Positions 17,668 to 24,726 of a stretch of 64,000 bases of DNA are shown piece after piece (position 1 is the stretch's first letter; each line of letters begins with the position of its first letter). Position numbers and translations under genes: made by a program. This DNA is from an uncultured Clostridia bacterium (GTDB lineage Bacteria; Bacillota; Clostridia; Christensenellales; UBA1242). Location of the stretch: positions 1 through 64,000 of the forward strand of contig CALVTJ010000005.1 in assembly GCA_944362545.1 (NCBI GenBank). Direction: 5' to 3'. A model generated the notes under the pieces. The model was not told where the DNA came from, did no database searches, and saw only the letters and a list, made by a program, of their open reading frames with translations.

Positions 17668-17883
17668 TTAAAAGAATTTATTTCCGAAAGGTTTGATTCT
17701 GCTAGCCTGAATTTCGACATTAAAAACAAACCTGTCTCCCTCCCTTCTAAAACGCACAACAGGTTCTTCTGACAGCAGAAAAAAATTGTTTGCCACAGGC
17801 AATATTTCCTCTTTCAAAACTTCCGCCACCACTTGCGGACTTGTGAATTTGTCCTTTATTAAAAGTTCTTTTACTCTATCCAT
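17668..17883 (-). CDS. minE: Divergent MinE-like cell-division topological factor
   Basis: The 71-residue protein reads VKELLIKDKFTSPQVV followed by VLKEEILPVANNF and a GDRFVFNVEIQ strand. This lines up with MinE: the segment around a DR...SPE and DIL motif that contacts MinD, then a topological-specificity domain. It lacks the N-terminal amphipathic membrane-targeting stretch of about 18 residues found in most MinE proteins. The ATG at 17883 has GGGAGAGAAA upstream. A TTG seven codons earlier would add only MFEKGEK. It starts 29 bases after minD. MinE stimulates MinD ATPase and releases it from the membrane. The assignment rests on pattern and position, because sequence identity is low. Confidence 0.7.
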   Translation of the reverse strand: MDRVKELLIKDKFTSPQVVAEVLKEEILPVANNFFLLSEEPVVRFRREGDRFVFNVEIQASRIKPFGNKFF

Positions 17884-17912
17884 TTTCTCTCCCTTTTCAA
17901 ACAAAATTTTCT

Positions 17913-18704
17913 TTAAACATGTCTTTTGATGCTACGCTTCAAATAACCCACAAGTCCACGATATTTGTAAGTGCAATCATAGATTTTTCTGCTTCCATTA
18001 TGTATGTTTTCGGCAAGCAGAGTAAATGCCCTTGCACTTTCGCAATCGGTCATAATTCTTCCATCAACGGACATTTTTGAAACGTTGTCATCTTCAGGTA
18101 TCACTCCCAAAAGAGAAATCCCCATGGCCTTGACAATGCTTTCAATGTTTATCATCTCACCAGAAAGCAGCAAATCCCCACGCATACGATTGATGACAAG
18201 TCCCTTGCTTTCAATGTTATATTCGCTCAAAAGCCCAATCACCTTGTCAGCATCGCGTATACTCGACAGGTGTGGAGTCACCACAATCAATGCTTCATTT
18301 GCCGGATACACTGCCCTTTGAAAGCCCGCTTCCACACCAGCAGGGCAATCAATCAAAATATAATCAAACGAATGGTCAATGATGTCCACCACATTTTTGA
18401 GATGTTCGCCGGTGATTTTGCTGTAAGCATAAGAATGTGAAGATGGTAAAAGATAAAGCGAAGGATAATTTTGATTTTGCACCAACGCCTGTCTAACCCT
18501 ACACTTGCCGGATACAACATCTGTAATATCAAAAACAATCTGCCTTTCAAGCCCCATTATCACATCGAGATTGTTAAGTCCAATGTCTGCATCAATAATC
18601 ACCACACGAAAGCCCAGCCTTGACAGATAAACGCCCAAATTTGCGCAAATGGTTGTTTTTCCAACACCACCCTTGCCACTTGTGACAACAATTTTTCTTG
18701 CCAT
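17913..18704 (-). CDS. minD: Septum site-determining ATPase MinD
   Basis: The 263-residue ATPase has a deviant Walker A motif KGGVGKTT (11-18), the segment VIIDADIGLNNLDVIMGLE, DYILIDCPAGVE and NRMRGDLL. It ends in a short amphipathic helix (LVGYLKRSIKR) of the type MinD uses to bind membranes in its ATP form. The start ATG at 18704 is preceded by AAAGGGG. The longer frame adds only non-conserved residues. With MinE it would set division-site or polar patterning. No minC is present beside it, although minC normally leads this operon. Confidence 0.94.
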   Translation of the reverse strand: MARKIVVTSGKGGVGKTTICANLGVYLSRLGFRVVIIDADIGLNNLDVIMGLERQIVFDITDVVSGKCRVRQALVQNQNYPSLYLLPSSHSYAYSKITGEHLKNVVDIIDHSFDYILIDCPAGVEAGFQRAVYPANEALIVVTPHLSSIRDADKVIGLLSEYNIESKGLVINRMRGDLLLSGEMINIESIVKAMGISLLGVIPEDDNVSKMSVDGRIMTDCESARAFTLLAENIHNGSRKIYDCTYKYRGLVGYLKRSIKRHV

Positions 18705-18870
18705 ACAAACCCCTTTGTGACAATTATAAACTTTAGCATACAAACATCAAAAGAAAATCGTTTCAAAATAGCACGAAAATTGTCTGTTTTTAGAAAGTGT
18801 CTAAAATTAAATTTTTGGAATATTTCTAAAAAAAACATCGTTTAAAATGATTTTATTTTTTACAAAATAT

Positions 18871-18878
18871 GGTATAAT
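18871..18878 (+). promoter_or_regulatory. Extended -10 of the lipoprotein gene at 18901
   Basis: TGGTATAAT carries the TGn extension and a perfect -10 (18873-18878). No good -35 is visible. The leader is about 15 bases and contains GAGGAG eight bases before the ATG. Confidence 0.5.
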
Positions 18879-18900
18879 TTGATAATGAGGAGATTGAATT

Positions 18901-19641
18901 ATGAGGATTTTAAATAAATTGTTGATGCTAGGATTGTTTATTCCTATGGCAACAATTCTAGTTGCTTGCGGAGATGGAAATCGTGAACCTGCTCCAGACA
19001 GCACAGTTTATACAGTCACCGCACCCGAATCAGATTTTTATAATGTAAATGGGCAGACAAAGTCAGCAACTGCAGGCATAAAGGCTTATGTCAACATTGC
19101 CCCAGAATTTGAAGCAGTAAAGATTGACAAAGTGATGTTCAATGGACAGGAATGCTCAAAAAATGAAGCAGATGAAAACAGATATGAATTTGTCATGCCA
19201 GCCGAAAATGTGACAATCACCGTAGATTTCAGTTTTATTGACAACAAAACAGAGAATTTTTTGACTTGGGACACATCAAATGAAAAGACTTTTGAAGTGT
19301 TTATTGAAACCGAAGATGATTTCTATTATGCCCCATCAGATGATGGTGAATTGAAAGCCAATGTTTCCAAAAATCCATCAGGCACTAGCGGTTATTTCAC
19401 AAATCATGATGAAGAAGCATTTTCAACAAACCAAAATGTTGTGCCAAATGAAGCATTATCTGTTTCAACCACAACAAAATCATTATCCAATAGTGCTATA
19501 TCATTTACAGTCAACATTGACAGGACAAAAATTCATGCCGGCACCACACAAATCATTTTAAAAGTGGACAACAATTACAAATTTGGAGATGCTTCCTTGC
19601 TTGTTTGCACAATTACTGTCACGGAAAGTACAGTTGCTTAA
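18901..19641 (+). CDS. Putative lipoprotein of unknown function
   Basis: The 246-residue protein has a lipoprotein signal peptide ending in the lipobox LVAC (Cys23) and should be anchored to the outer face of the membrane. The mature part is acidic. One region, about 35-115, ends in FVMPAENVTITVDF, a beta-strand pattern common to bacterial surface repeat domains. The second half is beta-rich with no recognised domain. It is a single-gene unit with a strong terminator shared with the convergent MreB-like operon. No function can be given. Confidence 0.75.
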   Translation: MRILNKLLMLGLFIPMATILVACGDGNREPAPDSTVYTVTAPESDFYNVNGQTKSATAGIKAYVNIAPEFEAVKIDKVMFNGQECSKNEADENRYEFVMPAENVTITVDFSFIDNKTENFLTWDTSNEKTFEVFIETEDDFYYAPSDDGELKANVSKNPSGTSGYFTNHDEEAFSTNQNVVPNEALSVSTTTKSLSNSAISFTVNIDRTKIHAGTTQIILKVDNNYKFGDASLLVCTITVTESTVA

Positions 19642-19677
19642 TGCAAAACAAAACTTTTAAGAACAATTCTGATATAA

Positions 19678-19709
19678 AAAAGATGATACTTATTTGCGTA
19701 TCATCTTTT
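19678..19709. terminator. Strong bidirectional terminator
   Basis: A perfect 12-bp stem AAAAGATGATAC/GTATCATCTTTT (19678-19689 with 19698-19709) has an 8-base loop. It lies between the lipoprotein gene and the convergent MreB-like gene. Confidence 0.85.
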
Positions 19710-19713
19710 CTAT

Positions 19714-20715
19714 TTACAAATTTTTGATTATACCTGCAAGAAGTTGCTGGTCAGTGAGCAGTTTTCCTGCACCAAGAATTGTGACATTGTCAACATCTTC
19801 ACTTATTTCAAATGGATAATTTAGATGTTTTTTTAAATAATCATCAAGTCCTTGGATTTTTGCACACCCGCCCACAATCAAAATTTTATTGTTTATGATA
19901 TCTGCTACAATTTCTGGTGGCAATGCGTTTATTGTGGTGTCAATGGCACGCACAATCTCGCTGAAAAATGGCTCAATTGCTCTTTGCAAATCGTTGGAAA
20001 ACATAACAACTGTCTTTGGTGATTTTGTGCTGGCATCAACGCCGGTAATTTCCATGTTTAATGTATCGTTTTTATATAAACTGCCCACTTCGTTTTTTAG
20101 CATTTCGGCCGTTGGAAGACCAATGACAAGTTCTTGTGTGTATGCCAAAAAGTTTACAATGGCAGCATCAATGTTTCTTCCGCCAATGCCAAGTGTTGCT
20201 CCTTTGAGAATGGAACACATGTTTATGGCAGCGATCTCCGTGGTTGTTCCGCCAATATCCACCACCATATTGACTTTTGAGCCATCAATATTTCTTCCTT
20301 GTCCAATGCAGGAACACAAAACGGATGGGATGAGTTCTACATAACCCATGTTTGCCCCCTCACAGACATTTAAGATATTTTCTTTCTCTCTTGTGCTCAA
20401 ACCGCATGGAACAATAAACAGTGCGTTATCTTCATATTCATGAAAGCCGACCTTGCTCAAAAAATGTTTGAGCAAAATGACAGAATATTCATAATTTGAA
20501 TGTTCGCCGCTTGCAGAAGGTGTGAAAATTTCAACATTTTCCTTGGTCTTGCCGACAAGTTTTTTGGCATCAGCGCCAAGTGCAATGACCTTGTAGCCTT
20601 CTTCAGTTGGTTCAGCAGCAATCAGGGTTGGCTCTTTGAGTGCCAATCCTTCGCCTTTGACATAAATGCAGGTGTAGCCACCACCCATTTCAATTGCATA
20701 CTTAAATTTTTTCAT
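19714..20715 (-). CDS. MreB-like actin-fold protein lacking the catalytic glutamate
   Basis: The 333-residue protein aligns with MreB from end to end: IYVKGEGLALKEPTLIA, MVVDIGGTTTEIA (phosphate 2), GIGGRNIDAAIVNFLA, IGLPTAEMLKNEVGS, RAIEPFF, LPPEIVADI and ILIVGGCAKIQG (adenosine loop). The phosphate-1 motif is altered (AIEMGGGYT for xIDLGTANT). The segment that carries the catalytic Glu in MreB (IEEPMAAAIG) reads IPSVLCSCIG here. It may bind nucleotide but hydrolyse it poorly. It is the last gene of a tight operon (9-base gap to the protease-like gene), with AAGGAGTAATC before the ATG. MreB filaments guide wall synthesis. This is probably a specialised paralogue with a different job. Confidence 0.88.
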   Translation of the reverse strand: MKKFKYAIEMGGGYTCIYVKGEGLALKEPTLIAAEPTEEGYKVIALGADAKKLVGKTKENVEIFTPSASGEHSNYEYSVILLKHFLSKVGFHEYEDNALFIVPCGLSTREKENILNVCEGANMGYVELIPSVLCSCIGQGRNIDGSKVNMVVDIGGTTTEIAAINMCSILKGATLGIGGRNIDAAIVNFLAYTQELVIGLPTAEMLKNEVGSLYKNDTLNMEITGVDASTKSPKTVVMFSNDLQRAIEPFFSEIVRAIDTTINALPPEIVADIINNKILIVGGCAKIQGLDDYLKKHLNYPFEISEDVDNVTILGAGKLLTDQQLLAGIIKNL

Positions 20716-20724
20716 GATTACTCC

Positions 20725-21951
20725 TTAAACCGTTATCGTTTTGCTCAAAAGTTGGTCATCAAGATTGTTTACATTTTGATAATACACTGTCACAGTGTCA
20801 CCCTCATCAAGCCCATAAAATGCTTGCATTATATTCGCTCTTTTATCCCCCAAATATGTGTTGCCATTGCTAGAAACGCTGAAAATGCAGTCGCCGGCGT
20901 TTAGGATTGTTTCTCCATTGTAAGTCCAATCTTCAAGGACATAAAAACTTGGTGTTGTGTTTAAGTAATAAATCTTTGTCATTTCATCAGTGTAAACATG
21001 CCATGCTCCATCAAACCAAAAATTGACTTCTTGTCCAGAGTTTTCGGTTGATACATCAATAAAAATGTCCAATTCTGCATGGTCAAAACCAACAAGATTG
21101 TCAGCCAATTCGTTTTGATAAGTCTGTCCATTTTGATATGCCTCAACTGCATCAGCCAAAACCAGTCTTATTTTGTCAGCCGGAATGACCACATATTGTC
21201 CATTTTCCAACGAACCACCATTTGCCAACCCCAAAAGGTCACCTGATGTGTTTAAAACCGGCCCCCCAGAAAATTGTGCATCAGTCTTCTTTTCCAACAA
21301 CAAAACATAACAATCTTCCAACACATAGTCAACAGCTCTCCTGTTGTCAATGTTTATTTCGCTGTAAACATCCATTCTGTCATTTTCTACGGCCACTGCC
21401 TGCCAAACATTGTTATCTTCGCGCGGAGTTGAGATTGCCAGGACAGATTGAGCATACAAAATGCTGGATGAAGAACTTGCAATTGAAACATATGGCAATT
21501 TTATTCTTCCTTCACTTTCAAGCACATTTTCAAGTTTTATGATTGCAAGACTAAAATCTTCATCACCATAGAGCAACTTTCCACCATAAACTCTTCCGGA
21601 ATTGGTGTAAATTTGAAATGTAGTTTCCGGTGTGCAAGAGCAAAAATCATGATAAGGTGCAACAACATAACCATCTTCACGCACATTGATGCCGACCACT
21701 TGCTTTTCTTCTTCTTCGAAAGTGACTTCATTTGTCACCGTGAAATCAATCTCCACCGTGGCATCAAGATACATCTGTCCAATTTGTTGATTTGAAGAAA
21801 AAGGCCAAACAATAAGTTTTGCCGAAATGTTGTTTGGAGAGATATAATAAAAATAGACAACGATAAACAAATAGCACAAAATCACTGTGACTATTGCAAA
21901 CAAAACATACCAAATGACCTTTGCATTGCTATTCTTCTTATCCTCTCCCAT
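20725..21951 (-). CDS. Membrane-anchored trypsin-fold (HtrA-like) protease-like protein
   Basis: The 408-residue protein has a short charged N-terminus and one transmembrane helix (about 12-38), and the rest lies outside the membrane. The HtrA-type core shows GYVVAPYHDF, with His101 in the catalytic position, and AQFSGGPVLN, with Ser228 as the nucleophile. In the strand that normally reads DLAVLKI, this protein has DEDFSLAIIKL, so the residue before Leu-Ala is Ser134. The nearest Asp residues are 130 and 132. The triad may be shifted or incomplete. From about residue 260 a PDZ-like region follows (DEMTKIYYLNT, ILNAGDCIFSVSSNG). It is the third gene of the operon, 15 bases after the Ppx-like gene. 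Substrates are unknown. Confidence 0.8.
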   Translation of the reverse strand: MGEDKKNSNAKVIWYVLFAIVTVILCYLFIVVYFYYISPNNISAKLIVWPFSSNQQIGQMYLDATVEIDFTVTNEVTFEEEEKQVVGINVREDGYVVAPYHDFCSCTPETTFQIYTNSGRVYGGKLLYGDEDFSLAIIKLENVLESEGRIKLPYVSIASSSSSILYAQSVLAISTPREDNNVWQAVAVENDRMDVYSEINIDNRRAVDYVLEDCYVLLLEKKTDAQFSGGPVLNTSGDLLGLANGGSLENGQYVVIPADKIRLVLADAVEAYQNGQTYQNELADNLVGFDHAELDIFIDVSTENSGQEVNFWFDGAWHVYTDEMTKIYYLNTTPSFYVLEDWTYNGETILNAGDCIFSVSSNGNTYLGDKRANIMQAFYGLDEGDTVTVYYQNVNNLDDQLLSKTITV

Positions 21952-21966
21952 AAAAACCTTTTACAA

Positions 21967-23448
21967 TTAGATTATTTGCAAACTTTTCTTAAATATTTTT
22001 TTGAAATCATCCGAAATTTTCATGCTTTGCATAATTTCAAATGATGGATCAGCGTTAACCACCGTTTTCATGATGATTGAATCGCCCAAAATGTCACAAA
22101 CAATGTCTGAAATAATATTTTTTCGAGAAGCATTGAGATTGACTGCCAAGTTTACCAAAACACCAAGTTTTCTTATGGCATCAACATCTTCATCAGTCAA
22201 AATTTCTTTATATTTCATAATCTCTGGCAGATTAAAATTGTCAAGATTCTGGCAGGTGCAAGCAAAAGCAGCAATCAAAATTTCTTTTTGAGTTGCCCCC
22301 GCAATGTCCGAATTCAAAATTGTATAAAATGAATGTTTTTGATAGTTTGTGAAATTGATAAATTTTCCACAATCAAACATATATGAAGCAATCTTCAAAG
22401 GTTTTACATATGCCCTTGGAAGTTTGTGCACAACTTTGAGTTGTTTGAAAAGCAAAATCGCCATGTCATAAACATGAACATTGATGGCAAGCCCTTCCTT
22501 TTTAAATTCATAATAACTGTCAAGACTGTTTTGAAGAAGGTCAGAATATTTTTCATTTGCCGTCCCAACAAGATTTGACAAAACTACGCCTTCAATTGTG
22601 CTTGCAGTAGAAACTGTCACATTTTCAAGTTTCATAACTTCATAAAGTGCATTAATGATAGCAAGCCCACCATTTATGCTTTCCGTACCTTCTGGACCAA
22701 GCCCCTTGATTTTTTTTACTTTTTGAGTGTCAAGTGTTTTGATAAAATCAACAACCTTTTGTGTCGCCTCTGCCGAAAGGTCATAATTATTGTCCATGTC
22801 AATAGGATAACGTGTCAGTTTTTTGGCAATTCTTGAAACATCCACAAAACTTGGTCCACAACCAATGATTACATCATTTTCATATGACTTGACAAGGGAT
22901 GCTTTCTTGAGTTCTTTCTTCACCATCGCAGTCATTTCAGCAACACTACGACCTGTGCTTGTCAAGTTTGTGTATCCATAAGGGATGACATTATATTCCA
23001 CAACATTTCTTCTTGTAAATTTCAAAATATATGTTGAATAGGAGTTTACATCGACAATGTAGCCTTTTGATGCATCAATGTTTGCCATACACGAAAGATA
23101 GATATTTTTGACAATATCATCATCGTTTAAGATGATGAAGTTCATGCCGGTGTTGGTGTAGATCTCATCCAAAAAACCACGATAATTTCTTGCTTTGACA
23201 ATGATGTTTGAAGCCACCGCAATCATTTTGCCGACATTAAATGTTTCGATTGTGTAGCGATAGATGTTCAAAATTTTCAAAATGTCGGTCTTGGATTTTG
23301 GACTCAACAGACAATCTTCAACAATGTCCTGTGTCAAATCATAATAATTTTCCACCTCTTCCAAAGTTCTGTATCTTCCGTTTCTGCTTTGGACAATCAA
23401 AAGTCGAACCTTTCTTTCGTTGAGCTGGATGTAAGCAATGTTTTCCAT
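21967..23448 (-). CDS. Degenerate Ppx/GppA-like protein with HD-like C-terminal domain
   Basis: The 493-residue protein has the layout of an exopolyphosphatase/pppGpp phosphohydrolase. The first nucleotide motif, normally IDIGSNSIRLLI, reads IQLNERKVRLLI. The second, normally VDIGGGST, reads VDVNSYST. In the C-terminal HD-like domain, FDCGKFINFTNYQKHSFY replaces the usual HDIGxFIxYxxHxKH, so the first His is gone, and the later His of the family is also missing. It is therefore likely to be a non-catalytic sensor or scaffold of the ASKHA fold. It starts 21 bases after the ferredoxin gene and is followed closely by the protease-like gene. No signal peptide is present. Confidence 0.8.
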   Translation of the reverse strand: MENIAYIQLNERKVRLLIVQSRNGRYRTLEEVENYYDLTQDIVEDCLLSPKSKTDILKILNIYRYTIETFNVGKMIAVASNIIVKARNYRGFLDEIYTNTGMNFIILNDDDIVKNIYLSCMANIDASKGYIVDVNSYSTYILKFTRRNVVEYNVIPYGYTNLTSTGRSVAEMTAMVKKELKKASLVKSYENDVIIGCGPSFVDVSRIAKKLTRYPIDMDNNYDLSAEATQKVVDFIKTLDTQKVKKIKGLGPEGTESINGGLAIINALYEVMKLENVTVSTASTIEGVVLSNLVGTANEKYSDLLQNSLDSYYEFKKEGLAINVHVYDMAILLFKQLKVVHKLPRAYVKPLKIASYMFDCGKFINFTNYQKHSFYTILNSDIAGATQKEILIAAFACTCQNLDNFNLPEIMKYKEILTDEDVDAIRKLGVLVNLAVNLNASRKNIISDIVCDILGDSIIMKTVVNADPSFEIMQSMKISDDFKKIFKKSLQII

Positions 23449-23469
23449 AAATTCCTCTCTTTAAAATTG

Positions 23470-23640
23470 TTATTTGTTTAAATCAATTGCTCCGACAGGG
23501 CAACTTGCTTGGCAAGAACCACAATGTATACACTTTTTCTTGTCAATTTGAGCCTTTCCGTTTCCATCAAAAGAAATTGCTCCGACAGGGCATATGGCAA
23601 CGCAGGTGCCACAGCCAATACACTTTTGTTTATCAACCAT
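23470..23640 (-). CDS. Small 2[4Fe-4S] ferredoxin
   Basis: This 56-residue protein holds two complete cluster motifs: CIGCGTCVAICP (Cys7, 10, 13, 17) and CIHCGSCQASCP (Cys37, 40, 43, 47). It is a clostridial-type electron carrier. The ATG at 23640 has GAGGTG upstream. The two halves share a 17-base identical stretch exactly 90 bases apart, which encodes the repeated CPVGAI region. It leads the operon containing the Ppx-like, protease-like and MreB-like genes. A redox partner is not evident nearby. Confidence 0.95.
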   Translation of the reverse strand: MVDKQKCIGCGTCVAICPVGAISFDGNGKAQIDKKKCIHCGSCQASCPVGAIDLNK

Positions 23641-23748
23641 AATTTTTCACCTCACAAATTTTTCATTTGATAAAAATTTTGAGTTTAAAGAGAAAAACCT
23701 TTATCAAATTTACGATATAAATATATCATAAAAATGATATTTTGTAAA

Positions 23749-24111
23749 CTATTTTTTGAATACTTTTACAAATTCCACCACTGCCAAAACACAAAGAAAA
23801 ACGCCAAAAATCATTTTCAAGATTTTGGATGGCAAAAATGACATCAAAACTGATCCCAAAATGGAAAAAACAACTCCGAAAAAAATAATCCAAAAGAGAT
23901 TTTTTGTGACAATATAACCATTTCGATAATGTATGTAAATGGAGAAAATTGCCATAACCAAAAAACTCAACAAATTGATTCCCTGCGCAAGTTTTTGGTC
24001 CATGCCCAAAAAGATAGTCAAGATTGGAATAAGTGTTGTTCCACCTCCCATTCCAAGTCCGCCAAAAATGCCTGAGATAAATCCTGCCAAAATATACCAA
24101 AAATAAAGCAT
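23749..24111 (-). CDS. Half-size TSUP (TauE/SafE) transporter, subunit with GMGGG motif
   Basis: The 120-residue membrane protein has about four helices, starting LYFWYILAGFISGIFGGLGMGGGTTLIPIL, and covers one half of a normal TSUP anion exporter of about 250 residues. The glycine-rich GGLGMGGG loop is the family signature. The ATG at 24111 follows AAGGGGAGATTTT. The preceding gene at 24214-24630 encodes the other half type, so the two probably pair to form one transporter. TSUP proteins move sulfite, sulfonates or other small anions. The substrate here is unknown. Confidence 0.85.
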   Translation of the reverse strand: MLYFWYILAGFISGIFGGLGMGGGTTLIPILTIFLGMDQKLAQGINLLSFLVMAIFSIYIHYRNGYIVTKNLFWIIFFGVVFSILGSVLMSFLPSKILKMIFGVFLCVLAVVEFVKVFKK

Positions 24112-24213
24112 AAAATCTCCCCTTTTTCTCACTTTTTGCACAAAAAATCAATTCCGTGATGTGTTTTTTGAACATTTGCACAATTTTGCATATACAAAAA
24201 CCTGTCCCATTTT

Positions 24214-24630
24214 TCAAAATAAAAGTCTTATTCCTCCAGCAAGCATAACAAGCACAAAAATGATTCTAATTATTTTTGATGGCAAAAATTTCAAGGCATA
24301 CGAACCGACTATGCCACCCAGCAAAACACCGCTTCCGATGGTCAAAAATGGAATGGTCTGCAAATTTCCACTCAAAAAATAAATTATGGTGCTAACAAAA
24401 GAAATTGGTAAAATAACCACGATTGCTGTCGCATGTGAATATTTATTTGGCAAATGAAGCACCTTTTCAAGTAGAGGGACACAAATCATTCCTCCACCAC
24501 CTCCGAAAAAGCCATTTATAAAACCTATCAGTGCACCACATAAGCACAAAAGAAGTTTCTTTTTTGCCGGCAGTTTCTGCTTGCTTTGGTCAATTTTCTT
24601 TTCATTTTTCCTTAAAACCTTGGTTTTCAT
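24214..24630 (-). CDS. Half-size TSUP (TauE/SafE) transporter, subunit with GGGGG motif
   Basis: The 138-residue protein has a charged N-terminal extension (about 25 residues, Lys-rich) and about four helices. It carries GFINGFFGGGGGMICVPLL, the TSUP signature, and HATAIVVILPISF. It begins 102 bases upstream of the second half-size gene on the same strand. No Shine-Dalgarno sequence is visible before the ATG at 24630. A TATAAA lies ten bases upstream, so the leader may be very short. A heterodimer with the next protein is the likely active form. Confidence 0.8.
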   Translation of the reverse strand: MKTKVLRKNEKKIDQSKQKLPAKKKLLLCLCGALIGFINGFFGGGGGMICVPLLEKVLHLPNKYSHATAIVVILPISFVSTIIYFLSGNLQTIPFLTIGSGVLLGGIVGSYALKFLPSKIIRIIFVLVMLAGGIRLLF

Positions 24631-24662
24631 GCTATTATTGTTTATAATTTTGAAAAAAATAT

Positions 24663-24691
24663 TTGATTATTTATGATAAATGTATTATAAT
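24663..24691 (+). promoter_or_regulatory. Promoter of the 1315-residue surface protein
   Basis: TTGATT (24663-24668), a 17-bp spacer and TATAAT (24686-24691). The leader of about 28 bases contains AAAGGAAGAATT before the ATG, unlike the leaderless InlB/GLUG-repeat genes. Confidence 0.65.
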
Positions 24692-24726
24692 ATGCTAGTT
24701 ATACAATTATTGAGAAAGGAAGAATT

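Noticed and set aside
23726..24217. A 163-residue frame overlapping the half-size TSUP gene
   Set aside because: It is out of frame with the clear TSUP signature, has no family pattern and is a shadow frame.
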